Shown here in pieces: positions 40,360-51,168 of a stretch of 64,000 nucleotides of DNA. Position 1 is the stretch's first letter. Every line of letters starts with the position of its first letter. A program made the translations under genes and the position numbers. The stretch comes from Staphylococcus simiae (GTDB lineage Bacteria; Bacillota; Bacilli; Staphylococcales; Staphylococcaceae), in assembly GCF_017357005.1 (NCBI RefSeq), contig NZ_CP071589.1:496001-560000 (forward strand), read 5' to 3'. Below the pieces are notes generated by a model. It was not told the DNA's origin and ran no database searches. It saw nothing but the letters and a program-made list of their open reading frames with translations.

Positions 40360-41229
40360 ATGATTAAATTAATAGCAACAGATATGGATGGTACATTGCT
40401 GAATGCAGCACATGAAATATCGCAAACTAATATAGATGCCATAAAATATGCACAACAGCAAGGTATTACAGTAGTTATCGCTACTGGTAGAGCATTTTAT
40501 GAAGCACAAACACCAGTGGCAGATACTGATTTAATCGTGCCATATATCTGTTTGAATGGTGCGGAAGTACGCGATGAAACCTTTAATGTGATGAGTACGT
40601 CTCATTTAAATAAAGAACTCGTACATAAAATTACTAACGTTTTAAATGATGCAGGAATATATTATCAAGTATATACTAACCGTGCTATTTATACAGAAAA
40701 TCCACAACGAGATTTAGATATCTATATTGATATTGCAGAACGTGCTGGTCAACATGCTAACGTTGATAAAATTAAAAATGGTATTCAACGACGCATTGAT
40801 AATGGCACTTTAAAAGTAGTAGATAATTATTCAGCGATCGAAGACATTCCTGGAGAATTAATCATGAAAATATTAGCTTTTGATGGAGATTTAGACAAAA
40901 TTGACCAAGCAGGTCAAACATTAGCAGCGTCTCCTAATTTAGCTATTTCGTCATCATCACGAGGTAACTTAGAAATTACACACTCAGATGCACAAAAAGG
41001 AATAGCATTGGAAACTATTGCTGAACGATTAGGCATTAGTATGGAAGATGTTATGGCTGTAGGGGATAACTTAAATGATGTATCAATGTTAGAGCGTGTA
41101 GGACATCCAGTCGCGATGGCCAATGCAACAGATAAAGTAAAAGAAGTGGCACAATTTGTTACAGATAGTAATGAAAATAGTGGTGTTGGTAAAGCCATAA
41201 TGAAATTATTAAAAGAGGATAACAACTAA
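40360..41229 (+). CDS. Cof-type HAD phosphatase
   Basis: A 289-residue HAD type IIB phosphatase. Motif I is TDMDGTLL (residues 7-14), motif III includes KGIALE, and motif IV is GDNLNDVSM. The C2 cap domain sits between motifs II and III. Enzymes of this family dephosphorylate sugar phosphates, PLP or FMN. Start ATG after AGAGGG. The FMN reductase follows after 23 bp, suggesting cotranscription. Confidence 0.88.
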   Translation: MIKLIATDMDGTLLNAAHEISQTNIDAIKYAQQQGITVVIATGRAFYEAQTPVADTDLIVPYICLNGAEVRDETFNVMSTSHLNKELVHKITNVLNDAGIYYQVYTNRAIYTENPQRDLDIYIDIAERAGQHANVDKIKNGIQRRIDNGTLKVVDNYSAIEDIPGELIMKILAFDGDLDKIDQAGQTLAASPNLAISSSSRGNLEITHSDAQKGIALETIAERLGISMEDVMAVGDNLNDVSMLERVGHPVAMANATDKVKEVAQFVTDSNENSGVGKAIMKLLKEDNN

Positions 41230-41252
41230 TTTTTTAATTGAGGGGTTAAATA

Positions 41253-41819
41253 ATGAAAGGATTAATTATTATAGGTAGTGCACAAACAAATTCACATACA
41301 AGTGCATTAGGAAGATATCTTATTGAACATTTTAAAAGTCATGATATAGATGTAGACATCTTTGATTTAGCACAAAAACCATTAAATCAATTAGATTTTT
41401 CAGGTACAACACCTTCGATAGATCAAATTAAACAACATGCAGCTGAGTTAGAATCAAAAGCTATGGAAGCAGACTTTTTAGTTTTAGGAACACCAAATTA
41501 TCATGGCTCATACTCAGGAATACTAAAAAATGCGTTAGACCATTTAAATATGGATTATTTTAAGATGAAACCAGTAGGCTTAATTGGTAATAGCGGTGGT
41601 ATCGTTAGTGCCGAACCATTATCTCATTTAAGAGTCATTGTCCGTAGTTTATTAGGTATAGCAGTGCCTACTCAAATAGCAACTCATGATTCAGATTATG
41701 CTAAAGATGATGATGGCAACTATTATTTAAATGATAGCGAGTTCCAGCTGCGTGCAAGACTTTTTGTAGATCAAATTGTATCATTCGCACATAACAGTCC
41801 ATATGAACATTTAAAATAA
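41253..41819 (+). CDS. NADPH-dependent FMN reductase / azoreductase
   Basis: A 188-residue flavodoxin-fold reductase. The N-terminal [14 protein letters not shown] loop binds the FMN phosphate, and [20 protein letters not shown] plus GNSGGI contact the flavin, as in S. aureus Azo1, which reduces azo dyes and quinones. The ATG follows GAGGGG. It closes the Cof-reductase pair and is followed by a strong terminator. Confidence 0.88.
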   Translation: MKGLIIIGSAQTNSHTSALGRYLIEHFKSHDIDVDIFDLAQKPLNQLDFSGTTPSIDQIKQHAAELESKAMEADFLVLGTPNYHGSYSGILKNALDHLNMDYFKMKPVGLIGNSGGIVSAEPLSHLRVIVRSLLGIAVPTQIATHDSDYAKDDDGNYYLNDSEFQLRARLFVDQIVSFAHNSPYEHLK

Positions 41820-41823
41820 TAAA

Positions 41824-41866
41824 AAAAGAAGTAGTCCAATTTTTAGGATTACTTCTTTTTTATTAT
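41824..41866 (+). terminator. Terminator after the FMN reductase gene
   Basis: AAAGAAGTAGTCC and GGATTACTTCTTTT form a near-perfect stem followed by TTTATTATT. Confidence 0.85.
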
Positions 41867-42012
41867 TAAAAATTTTTAGTTATTGAACGATAGCAGAAGT
41901 AGTTAAATTACTTTGACTTAAAAAACTTTATTAAATTTCAAAAAGATATAATTATTCAAAATTTTATCATATGTTATACTTATAACAAAAATTCGATAAA
42001 GTGGTGTATGGT

Positions 42013-43512
42013 ATGTATTATTTTGTAGTGAATAATTTAGGAAAAAGTATTACAGGTATTGAAAAAGCGGTCATCAATCGTCTGTCTTTATTTAAAGCAA
42101 TAGGTCAACCAGCGAAGTGTGTTTTTTTAGCGTGGAATAGATTTCAAGCACGCCATGCAAGTAAATTTTTAGCATCTGATGAATATATTAATATGTATGA
42201 TTATCTACAAGAGGCGCATTATATTAACAATACAGTGAACACAAACTGGATAAAATATTGGCAAGAAGAATGTCAGTATACGTTAAAATTTGTAGACAAC
42301 AGTAATGATATTCGTATATATGACAAAGATACATTTATTATGTATGTGCATTTTTTAGATAGCGGTTTACAAGTTTTAGATTACATTAATCACTTTGATA
42401 GTCATCGTAAGAAAATTCGTAGAGATTTTTATGATGTTAGAGGCTTTTTAAGCTGTTCAAGATTTCTAGAAAATAGTCAAACTACATTATGTGAATTTTA
42501 TTATTCACCACAAGGTAGCATTAAATTGGAAAAGTACTTTACACAACATGAAGATAAACAACAATTAAAGAAAATAATATATCATAGTGGTAATGATGAT
42601 TATTTCTTTAACAATGATACTGAACTAGGCGCCTACTTTATTGAACAGCTATATCACAAAGGTGATGTCTTCTTTAGCGATAAAAATATCTATACAGCGC
42701 CAATATTTAATTTAACAGATCGTCGTATTCCAGTTGTTGGTGTGTTACATAGTACTCATATTAAAAATATAGATCAACTGGAAACGTCGCGTTATAAAAA
42801 TGTGTATAAAGCATTATTCGACAATTTAGATCGTTATGCAGCAGTCGTTGTATCTACTAAAGCACAAAAAGTGGATGTCACAAACCGTATCCAACATGAT
42901 ATTCCAATCATTAATATACCTGTAGGCTACAGTGAAGCGGTTGACTTTGACTTTAATCAACCAAGTCTAGATCCTATTAAATTAATATCGGTCGCTCGTT
43001 ATTCGCCAGAAAAGCAATTACATCAACAAATCGAATTAATCAAAAAACTTAAACCATTTTACCCTAATATTCAATTACATATGTATGGTTTTGGTTCAGA
43101 ACATGATAAATTAAAGTCTTTAATTGCCGAGTATTATTTAGAGCAAAATATTTTGTTACGAGGTTTCTTACCTAACTTAGAAAATGAGTATCGACAAGCT
43201 TATGCTAGTTTAATCACAAGTAATATGGAGGGCTTTTCACTAGCGTTACTTGAATCATTGTCATATGGTGTTCCTACAATTAGTTATGACATTAAATATG
43301 GTCCTAGTGAACTTATAGATAATCATATTAATGGTGTCTTGGTACCTAAAAATGATGAAGAACAATTTTTTAGCAGTGTGAAATATTTATTAGATAATCC
43401 AAGTTTACAAAGATATTATTCAGAAGAAAGTTTGATAAAAGCAAGCACATATTCTAAAGATTTGATATGCAATACGTGGGATAATTTCTTACGTATGTTA
43501 CCGTCAAAATAA
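42013..43512 (+). CDS. SdgA/SdgB-like glycosyltransferase of the SD-repeat adhesin
   Basis: A 499-residue GT-B, family-4-like glycosyltransferase. The EX7E motif is E406...E414 in MEGFSLALLES, the C-terminal half has SVARYSPEKQLHQQIELIKK (a typical nucleotide-sugar domain), and GPSELIDNHINGVLV follows. It resembles the pair SdgA and SdgB that attach N-acetylglucosamine to SD repeats in S. aureus. Next to a related gene on the opposite strand and the SD-repeat adhesin. I chose ATG 42013 over GTG 42001. Which of the two enzymes it corresponds to is not clear. Confidence 0.82.
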   Translation: MYYFVVNNLGKSITGIEKAVINRLSLFKAIGQPAKCVFLAWNRFQARHASKFLASDEYINMYDYLQEAHYINNTVNTNWIKYWQEECQYTLKFVDNSNDIRIYDKDTFIMYVHFLDSGLQVLDYINHFDSHRKKIRRDFYDVRGFLSCSRFLENSQTTLCEFYYSPQGSIKLEKYFTQHEDKQQLKKIIYHSGNDDYFFNNDTELGAYFIEQLYHKGDVFFSDKNIYTAPIFNLTDRRIPVVGVLHSTHIKNIDQLETSRYKNVYKALFDNLDRYAAVVVSTKAQKVDVTNRIQHDIPIINIPVGYSEAVDFDFNQPSLDPIKLISVARYSPEKQLHQQIELIKKLKPFYPNIQLHMYGFGSEHDKLKSLIAEYYLEQNILLRGFLPNLENEYRQAYASLITSNMEGFSLALLESLSYGVPTISYDIKYGPSELIDNHINGVLVPKNDEEQFFSSVKYLLDNPSLQRYYSEESLIKASTYSKDLICNTWDNFLRMLPSK

Positions 43513-43517
43513 CTAAA

Positions 43518-43579
43518 ATAAAGCATTTTTCTATGCATTAACCATTTAAAAGGTTAATTAATTAGAAAAATGCTTTTTA
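43518..43579. terminator. Bidirectional terminator between glycosyltransferase genes
   Basis: AAAGCATTTTTCTA (from about 43520) pairs with TAGAAAAATGCTTTT (43563-43577), with an inner pairing of TTAACC and GGTTAA. Convergent genes end on both sides. Confidence 0.8.
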
Positions 43580-43596
43580 TATTACAATGAAAAGTA

Positions 43597-45060
43597 TTAT
43601 ATAATTGTTTGCCATTTCTCAGCTATAACATGATCGTAAAAGCGTTCAGCTGTTTGTAAACTATTTAAGGAGAATTGAGTTAATTTCTGACGATCACTTA
43701 ATAACATATCTATCTTGTCAACTAAGCTATTTATATCATTTGGTTTAATAAGAAAACCGTTATAATCTGATTCTATTATTTCAGCAGGACCGTATTTAAT
43801 ATCGTAACTTATGACTGGCGTACCAACGGCAATGGATTCTAAAATAACTAAACCAAATCCTTCCATAATACTTGTAAAAATCATCATATCAGCAGTTGCT
43901 ATTTCATGCTTTATGTTTGTTGAAAAGTCATGAATTGTAATATTGGATGATAGGTTATTGTCGACGATCAATTGTTGGTATTCTTTAGCGCCACTACCGT
44001 GACCAAATATATCTAATTTTAGCGAAGGATATTTAGTAACTAACTGCTTTACTGCTTCTATTTGATGTTTGATTTGCTTACCAGGTACTAATCTAGCTAC
44101 TGAAATCAATCTATTGTTTATTTTTTTATCGAAGTCAATGTCATGTTTGACTGAACTAGCAGAACCAGGAGGAATAACATGAACAGGAATCTGTTGATTA
44201 ATATAATCAACGACATCTAATTGCTGTTGAATCGTTGACACAACAATAGCTTGATATCTATCTAAGTTACTGAATATAGGTTTGTAATAACTTTTAATTT
44301 GATCAACACCGACAATATGAGTACTATGTAACACAGCGATGACAGGTATTGTTGGGAGTTGGTTAATGATTTGACCTAATTCATGAGGTCTATCTAAGAT
44401 AAATTGATCACCATGTTGATAAAGACATTGATAAAAATAAATGATTAATTCACTTTCATTATTAAAATAATGAGTAGAATTTGAATCATATAATATTATT
44501 TTTGTTAATTCATTGTTATTGTCATTTAAATTAAAATATTTTTGAATTTTTAAGTCGCCATGAGGAGAGAAATAATTTTCTAATACGACTCGTTGATGAT
44601 CTCCAAGTATGCGTGAACAACTTAAAAAACCTCTACAATCATACATGTCACGTTTAATCTTTTTATTATTAATATCAAAATAATTGATGTAGTTAAGCTT
44701 ATTATAATGTCTATCAAAAAAATGTGCATACATCGTAAACATGCCATTATGATAGATTCTGACATCATTTGAATTTGGAACAAATTTTAGTTCATAACGA
44801 CATTCATCTTTCCAAAATTGTATCCAGTTTTTAGCAATAGACATCTTTTCATTCATACTTTGTTGGAAATAATCATACATAGTAAAAACATCATCTTCGA
44901 CATTAAATTTTTCAGCGTTAGCGTATAGATACGGATTCCAACTAGTGTAAATACAAGTTGCTGGCATATTAAATTGTTTGAATAGTTGCAATCTATTGAG
45001 TTGTGCTTTTTCTACTCCTGTAATTTTACCTTCCAGAATAGTCCCTAAAAAATAATTCAT
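43597..45060 (-). CDS. SdgA/SdgB-like glycosyltransferase, second copy
   Basis: A 487-residue paralogue of the gene at 42013; both open with a short leader and TGxEKA-type motif (ITGVEKAQLNRLQLF here, ITGIEKAVINRLSLF there). The EX7E motif is in MEGFGLVILES. ATG 45060 follows GGAGGT; the frame to 45072 begins in that site. It is divergent from the adhesin gene, separated by about 480 bp, and its role is inferred to be O-glycosylation of the SD region. Confidence 0.82.
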   Translation of the reverse strand: MNYFLGTILEGKITGVEKAQLNRLQLFKQFNMPATCIYTSWNPYLYANAEKFNVEDDVFTMYDYFQQSMNEKMSIAKNWIQFWKDECRYELKFVPNSNDVRIYHNGMFTMYAHFFDRHYNKLNYINYFDINNKKIKRDMYDCRGFLSCSRILGDHQRVVLENYFSPHGDLKIQKYFNLNDNNNELTKIILYDSNSTHYFNNESELIIYFYQCLYQHGDQFILDRPHELGQIINQLPTIPVIAVLHSTHIVGVDQIKSYYKPIFSNLDRYQAIVVSTIQQQLDVVDYINQQIPVHVIPPGSASSVKHDIDFDKKINNRLISVARLVPGKQIKHQIEAVKQLVTKYPSLKLDIFGHGSGAKEYQQLIVDNNLSSNITIHDFSTNIKHEIATADMMIFTSIMEGFGLVILESIAVGTPVISYDIKYGPAEIIESDYNGFLIKPNDINSLVDKIDMLLSDRQKLTQFSLNSLQTAERFYDHVIAEKWQTII

Positions 45061-45544
45061 TTTAACCTCCATATATTGAGTTTAAATATCTGCAATAACA
45101 ACTTAAAATTTAGACTCATTTTCTTAATATAACAATACTTCTATTGATATAAGATGTCCAATAAATTTAGATATTTGAAATAATTACATTTTATATATTA
45201 TTAAATTAATTCAATGGTGCATTCAATTATTCAATGAAAAATTTAGTCAATCGAATTGAAAGTAATTATAGAAATAACTTTAAACAATTTAAAATAATTA
45301 GATAAAAAAATAATAGTAAAGAAAATATTTATATAAACTTAACCATTTATTGTTTTACCGAAATAAAGATAAAAATATAAATGAATAGTTTTAATCAATT
45401 GAACTTCATTTAAAAATGTACTATTATATAGACATATATTTATATGTAATTGGAATGGTTATTTCAATAATAGTATTTGGAGTACTTGTTTCAGTATATG
45501 TAAGTGGAATAGTTATTTTAAATATTTTAAAAGGAGAATTTTTT

Positions 45545-48247
45545 ATGAGGGATAAAAACAAATTAACTCAAAAAAGTTTCGTAACAAATCGGTTGAATAA
45601 ATTTTCGATAAGGAAATACACAATAGGGACTGCATCAATATTAGTAGGAACAACTTTACTTTTTGGACTTGGGAACCAGGAAGCACAAGCTGCTGAAAAC
45701 AATGCTAATAATAAAGAAACGAGTGCAGCTAATTCAAATAAAGATAAGCAAGATAGCGAAGTCAATCATTCAGAAGTAGAATTACATAATGATATCGACA
45801 ATAAAGATATGAACAAAGATAATGTACAAAATGATAAAGAAACACAATCTGAAAACACGCTTGCAGACAAACAACAGGATACGACAAATAATACTGTTGA
45901 TAATGCTAAACAGGAAAGTGAAAGTAATACGACATCTGACAAAGCACAGAGTAATAATAATAAACTAGTTAATAAACAACTTGAGGATACGTCATCACCA
46001 AGTGAACAAGGAACAGCTGATAAAATAGAGAACAATAAACAATCAACATCACAGGATGAAAAAGAACAGTCAACAGAAGCTACATATCAACCTCCTAAAG
46101 AAAATACGAATATTAGTATTCCACACATAGAACATAGTAATCAATTATCACAACCTCAAGAAAATACTCAATCAACAACAGAAGAAAAGACTAATGTAGA
46201 AAATATTCCATCACAAGTTGAGCCAACTACAGCAGAAAATAATCAAGTCTTAGATGCCAATCATGATGACAGTAATGTAACAATGACTAAAGAAGAATTG
46301 GAAAAAGATCCTAGTAAACTTAATGATTTAATTAGACATTATAATGACAAACAAAATTCTGAAGAAACACAAGCTACTCCGCCAACTAGTGTCGCTCCAA
46401 AACGTCTAACACCAATAATGAGATTGGCAGCAGTACAAGTAGGTACAGATGTTACTAATCAAATTGATTTTAATAAAACTGACATTCATTTTGATAGCGA
46501 TGAAATTAGACCCATTAACGCAGAAAGTTATAACTTAAATGTGTCATTTGATACTGTTAATGCTGTTAATCCTGGAGATTATTTCAAATTTAAAGGTTCT
46601 GACAATACGATTAATGATGATTTAAATCATCATAATACTGATGCGCCTGACATCGTTGACAAAGAAGGTAGCGTTATTGCTAATGGTATTTATAATCCAA
46701 CGACTAGAGAATATAAATATACTTTTACAGATTATGTAAGTAATAAAAAGAATATTCAAGGTACTCTTGGTTTAGCACAATATATTAACAGAGATGTAGT
46801 AAGAAATGATGCTGATAATGAAAAAATTACATATACATTTGGAGATGAACAAGTTAGTAAAACCGAAGACGTTGTTTATGATAACGAGTATGCTGAAAAA
46901 GCTTATAGTAATATTGGCTCAGCGTATACACATTACAATCAAGATACACAGGATTATGAACAAACGATTTATGTCAATCCTCTAAATAAATATATACCTG
47001 ATGCTATTGTTGATGTTAGGGGATATAAAACTTCTAATGGAGATAGTTCAGCACAAATTAATAAGGACTCACAAATTAAAATATACATACTTAAAAATGG
47101 TGCTAAGTTAAATGCAAGTTATTTCAATGATGATAACGATTTAATTGATGTTACAGACCAATTTGATATTACAAACACTGATAATAAAGTCTCTATTGAA
47201 TTTGGTGATATTGATGAAGATTCATATATTATTAAAGTAAATTCCAAAGAAAATGATCGAATCAAAAAGGATTTAATCCAGTCCGTGACAATGAGTGCCG
47301 ATGATGGAAACTATTATGATAGTGTATACTACTATAATTTTATTAAAGTAACTGATAATACTGCTGAGGGTGGAGGAGAAGATATAGACAGCGATTCAGA
47401 TTCCGATAGCGACTCAGACTCAGACAGTGATTCCGACTCAGATAGCGACTCAGACTCAGATAGTGACTCAGACTCAGATAGCGATTCAGATTCCGATAGT
47501 GACTCAGACGCAGACAGTGATTCTGACTCAGATAGTGACTCAGATTCCGATAGCGACTCAGACTCAGACAGCGATTCCGATTCAGATAGTGACTCAGACT
47601 CAGACAGTGACTCAGATTCAGATAGCGACTCAGATTCAGATAGTGATTCCGACTCAGATAGCGATTCAGACTCAGATAGCGACTCCGATTCCGATAGCGA
47701 TTCTGACTCAGATAGTGACTCCGACTCAGACAGTGATTCCGATTCAGATAGTGATTCAGATTCAGATAGTGATTCAGACTCAGATAGCGACTCCGATTCC
47801 GATAGCGATTCTGACTCAGATAGTGACTCCGACTCAGACAGTGATTCCGATTCAGATAGCGATTCAGATTCAGACAGTGATTCTGATTCAGATAGCGACA
47901 CAGACTCAGACAGTGACTCCGATTCAGATAGCGATTCCGACTCAGACAGTGACTCAGACTCAGATAGCGATTCAGATTCAGACAGCGACTCCGATTCAGA
48001 TAGTGACTCCGATTCAGATAGCGATTCCGACTCAGACAGTGATTCCGACTCTGACCATCATGAAGGAACACCAGAACATGGTCATGACGTTGGACATGGA
48101 GAACCTAAACATGAAGAGGGTAAAGCATTACCAGAAACTGGTAATGATGATACTACTTCTAATAACGGAACATTATTCGGTGGTTTACTCGCAGCATTAG
48201 GTTCATTATTCTTACTTGGAAGACGAAAAAACAAAGAAAATAAATAA
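45545..48247 (+). CDS. Sdr-family LPXTG surface adhesin (ClfA-like architecture)
   Basis: A 900-residue MSCRAMM. A YSIRK-type signal peptide ([16 protein letters not shown], residues 20-35) is cleaved near A50. A low-complexity N1 region follows to about 295, then N2-N3 binding domains (about 297-608) with TFTDYV at 393-398, the motif tied to ligand locking. There are no B repeats: the SD region (about 614-837) follows directly, as in ClfA and ClfB. LPETG lies at 862-866, then a hydrophobic segment and a basic tail, so sortase A anchors it to the wall. Start ATG follows AAAAGGAG. The ligand cannot be predicted. It is flanked by the two glycosyltransferases likely to modify its SD repeats. Confidence 0.92.
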   Translation: MRDKNKLTQKSFVTNRLNKFSIRKYTIGTASILVGTTLLFGLGNQEAQAAENNANNKETSAANSNKDKQDSEVNHSEVELHNDIDNKDMNKDNVQNDKETQSENTLADKQQDTTNNTVDNAKQESESNTTSDKAQSNNNKLVNKQLEDTSSPSEQGTADKIENNKQSTSQDEKEQSTEATYQPPKENTNISIPHIEHSNQLSQPQENTQSTTEEKTNVENIPSQVEPTTAENNQVLDANHDDSNVTMTKEELEKDPSKLNDLIRHYNDKQNSEETQATPPTSVAPKRLTPIMRLAAVQVGTDVTNQIDFNKTDIHFDSDEIRPINAESYNLNVSFDTVNAVNPGDYFKFKGSDNTINDDLNHHNTDAPDIVDKEGSVIANGIYNPTTREYKYTFTDYVSNKKNIQGTLGLAQYINRDVVRNDADNEKITYTFGDEQVSKTEDVVYDNEYAEKAYSNIGSAYTHYNQDTQDYEQTIYVNPLNKYIPDAIVDVRGYKTSNGDSSAQINKDSQIKIYILKNGAKLNASYFNDDNDLIDVTDQFDITNTDNKVSIEFGDIDEDSYIIKVNSKENDRIKKDLIQSVTMSADDGNYYDSVYYYNFIKVTDNTAEGGGEDIDSDSDSDSDSDSDSDSDSDSDSDSDSDSDSDSDSDSDSDSDADSDSDSDSDSDSDSDSDSDSDSDSDSDSDSDSDSDSDSDSDSDSDSDSDSDSDSDSDSDSDSDSDSDSDSDSDSDSDSDSDSDSDSDSDSDSDSDSDSDSDSDSDSDSDSDSDSDSDSDSDSDSDSDSDTDSDSDSDSDSDSDSDSDSDSDSDSDSDSDSDSDSDSDSDSDSDSDSDSDSDHHEGTPEHGHDVGHGEPKHEEGKALPETGNDDTTSNNGTLFGGLLAALGSLFLLGRRKNKENK
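47386..48054 (+). repeat. Serine-aspartate coding repeat
   Basis: About 670 bp of 18-bp-period tandem repeats (GAYTCNGAYAGY-type) encode about 220 residues of SD dipeptides. Two substitutions break the pattern: Ala for Ser (DADSDS, near 47510) and Thr for Ser (DTDSDS, near 47900). Some 72-bp blocks recur nearly identically (for example around 47680 and 47790), a sign of recent duplication. Confidence 0.95.
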
Positions 48248-48256
48248 TAAACTATC

Positions 48257-48288
48257 AAACCAGGTCAAATGACCTGGTTTTATTAAAA
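48257..48288 (+). terminator. Adhesin gene terminator
   Basis: AAACCAGGTCA pairs with TGACCTGGTTT, followed by TATT. Confidence 0.8.
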
Positions 48289-48371
48289 TACATAATAATG
48301 TAAGTATTTTTAAATTATAAATATAGGATGTATAATATTATTAAATATTTATCAATTCCCGGAGGTAACAA

Positions 48372-49993
48372 ATGAGTATAGAAACAAAAGTCAGACACCT
48401 CGTTAATACGATTCAGCAACAAGAAGGCATTAAAGATTATAGCTTTTTAAGTTTAGGCAAAAAAATATTAAAGCAGTAGTTAAACTATTAAAAAATCCTA
48501 AGAGATTAGAGAGAGACATTATTAAGCAATGTCAAAATTTCAAAAAGAAAACTGGGGAATACCCTGAGTGGATTAAAGTCGATATTGTAACTGAAGTACT
48601 AGAAACTAGTTTTATGGATATTCATCAACAATTAGTGGAAACTAGAAGAAATTATATTGATTTTGGTATTGCTTTTGATCAATTTTGGAATTTGACATTC
48701 TTGTCAGAAGAAATTAATGCAAATGCATTTATCATTCCAGATAGAGAAACAAATCAATTATATTTGTCAGAGCGTAATATCAATAATTATCTGCGAAAGT
48801 ACACTAATCATAGTAAGGCATTTGCAATAGATTTTTATCAAAATAAAAAAGTATATCAGTTCTATACGAAAGGTTATATTTTAGATCAAGATCAAATTTA
48901 TGAATTGGATAGTAAAGGCTTAACAAAAGGATTAAGACATGTAGATAATCTATCACAAGAAATAGATAAAATGATTGGTTCAAGTGTTGATGTATTAGAA
49001 CATATGGGACAGGAAAATGGCAGATTTATTTATGGCTATTTTGGTCACTTTGATAAAGAAATTAATTTTTATAATATTTTGAGGCATTCATCATCAACGT
49101 ATGCATTGATTGAAGGTTTGACTTATCTTGATAAAGACTTGACACAAGCAACCAAAGCTATCGATTATATCATAGATAATTATCTTTATGATACAGGTGA
49201 AGTAGGTTATATTTTTGATGATACAGAAGATGCTAATGAAATTAAGTTAGGTCAAAATGCTTCATTTATATTTGCAGTTTGTGAATATTTGAAAGTTGAT
49301 CCAGACAATACCAAATATATAATAGCAGCTCAAAAAGTTGCTCATGGAATTTTATCAATGATAAATTCTGACACATATAAAACAACGCATGTTCTTAATT
49401 ATCCTGATTTGACAGTGAAAGAAGACTTTAGAATCGTTTATTATGATGGTGAAGCAGCTTTAGCGCTACTAAGATTGTATCAAATTGATCAAAATCCATT
49501 ATGGTTAAACACTACTAAAAATTTATTTAGTTACTTCATAGAGCATGATTATTGGAAATATCATGATCATTGGCTTGGTTATTGTTCTAATGAGCTCGTA
49601 CAACTTGAACCTAAAGATGAATATGTCATTTTTGGTATTAAAAATGTTAATACGTATTTAGACTTTATTAAGACAAGAGAACTAACATATCCAACATTCT
49701 TTGAAATGTTAATGGCATCCTATCGATTAGTTCAAAAAGCTAAAGAGACTGGACGACAACATTTAGTTGATGAATTAATAGATGAACAACAATTAATAGA
49801 TATTATACAATTAAGAGCTAATTATCAACGTGTTGGTTATTATTATCCAGAAGTCGCTATGTATTTCAAAAATCCTGCTAGATTGTTAGGTGGTTTCTTT
49901 ATGAAACATCATGCATATCGTATGAGAATAGATGATTTAGAACATTATATTTCTGGCTATGTACAATATCAAAAAGCTTTTAAGAATGAGTAA
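48372..49993 (+). pseudogene. Frameshifted (alpha/alpha)-toroid-like protein of the adhesin locus
   Basis: ATG 48372 after CCGGAGGT opens a frame (MSIETKVRHLVNTIQQQE...) that stops at 48477. The main frame is open from about 48445 and continues to 49993. Restoring one A in the seven-A run at 48459-48465 joins them as ...FLSLGKKNIKAVVKLL, giving 540 residues. The main part (HSSSTYALIEGL, YDGEAALALLRLY, helix-rich repeats) looks like a six-hairpin glycosidase or epimerase toroid. The locus suggests a role in glycan handling on the adhesin, but I do not recognise the family's function. The downstream frame alone has an ATG at 48614. Confidence 0.7.
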
Positions 49994-50056
49994 CACAAAT
50001 TAGTCATAAAATTAACAGTTATAACTAACTTTGTAATTTCTAATATTCATAATTTA

Positions 50057-50106
50057 AAAATCGGACTAATAGAAAATAATTTAAGATTTTCTATTAGTCC
50101 GATTTA
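50057..50106. repeat. Hairpin repeat with ISL3-like arm, copy 2
   Basis: AAATCGGACTAATAGAAAAT pairs with ATTTTCTATTAGTCCGATTT; it is followed, like copy 1 at 20825, by ATTATAGAG. It sits 63 bp past the toroid-like gene and may also act as its terminator. Confidence 0.55.
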
Positions 50107-50121
50107 TTATAGAGTGAAAAA

Positions 50122-50270
50122 GGGTGTGGAACAGAAGATTTCACACTTAAATTCAAACATTTGGCAGTAACTGTCTGGTTTGTAAAATGTTGATAAATCA
50201 ACGTTTTACAAACTTAGTCAGTCTTGCGGAGGTAGGTTTACGAAATAAATTTTATTTCGTAATCCCACTC
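50122..50270. repeat. Modular intergenic repeat, copy D (short form)
   Basis: Has the same blocks as copy A (CATTTGGCAGTAACTGTC, ACTTAGTCAGTCTTGC, AAATAAATTTTATTTCGTA) and ends in CCCACTC, without the central module. It abuts the folE2 stop, so it may form the 3' end of that transcript. Confidence 0.7.
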
Positions 50271-50276
50271 CCTAAA

Positions 50277-51155
50277 CTATTTTCTATATTTAAGTCGTGC
50301 AAACGCATCGTGCTGGTGGATAGATTCTTCATTACGACACTCAATGTCGAAACCATCAATCCAATCAAATTCTACTAAGTCAGCAGCAATCAAACGGATT
50401 AAATCCTCGACGAATCTTGGGTTCTCATAAGCACGTTCAGTCACACGCTTTTCATCAGGTCTTTTTAAAATTGGATATAACATAGAACTAGCGTTGGCTT
50501 CCATAGCGTCTAATACTTTGTTTTTATAGTCATCAACAATATTTTGTTCTTTATCAATATACACTTTTACTGTAACAACACCACGTTGATTGTGAGCAGA
50601 ATATTCACTAATTTCTTTAGAACATGGACATAAAGTCGTCACGGTTGCTTGTATAGTTAATTCTTTACGAGTAATACGATCTCCTTCAATGGCTAAACCG
50701 TATGATACATCAGCGTTACCTACAGATTTAATATGTGTTACAGGACTAAAGCGATCAAAGAACCATTTACCTGAAACATCTACACCAGCTGCGTTTTGCT
50801 TCATATTATGTTGTAATGTACGCAACAATTGGTAAAGCGTATTAAATTCTAACTCGATACCATTATCATAGTGCTTTTCAACGCTTTCAATAATACGACT
50901 CATATTAATACCTTTTTCGTTTTTATTCAAACTAGTTGAAAAACTGAAATTACCAGCTGTTTGATATTGATCAATTAAAACTGGATAAGTTAAATTTTTA
51001 ATACCAACTTCTTCGATTTCAAACAAAAAATTCTTATGTGTGCTTTGTAAATCAGTCATTTCGTCTTTAGTTGTTGGCTTAGTACCTTGAATAGGATCTA
51101 CGGAACCAAAGTGTTTCCAACGACCTTCTCGTGTTGATAAATCAAATTCAGTCAT
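50277..51155 (-). CDS. folE2: GTP cyclohydrolase FolE2 (GCYH-IB)
   Basis: A 292-residue type IB GTP cyclohydrolase making 7,8-dihydroneopterin triphosphate, the first step of folate synthesis. [11 protein letters not shown] carries the metal-binding Cys, and CNVS-like and HQR segments are present ([11 protein letters not shown]). Type IB enzymes work with metals other than zinc. Last gene of the yojF-bshB2-folE2 operon, 13 bp after bshB2. I looked for a Zur-type operator upstream of the operon and did not see one. Confidence 0.92.
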   Translation of the reverse strand: MTEFDLSTREGRWKHFGSVDPIQGTKPTTKDEMTDLQSTHKNFLFEIEEVGIKNLTYPVLIDQYQTAGNFSFSTSLNKNEKGINMSRIIESVEKHYDNGIELEFNTLYQLLRTLQHNMKQNAAGVDVSGKWFFDRFSPVTHIKSVGNADVSYGLAIEGDRITRKELTIQATVTTLCPCSKEISEYSAHNQRGVVTVKVYIDKEQNIVDDYKNKVLDAMEANASSMLYPILKRPDEKRVTERAYENPRFVEDLIRLIAADLVEFDWIDGFDIECRNEESIHQHDAFARLKYRK

Positions 51156-51168
51156 CGTTTACCTCCGA

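Noticed and set aside
47332-48071. Long minus-strand and alternative-frame reading frames in the SD region
   Set aside because: They are by-products of the repetitive GAY TCN codons (SESE-type or RNRN-type translations) without ribosome-binding sites; the plus-strand adhesin explains them.
50187-50378. 63-residue frame over intergenic repeat D and the end of folE2
   Set aside because: It runs through the repeat and opposite folE2; similar frames appear wherever this repeat occurs.
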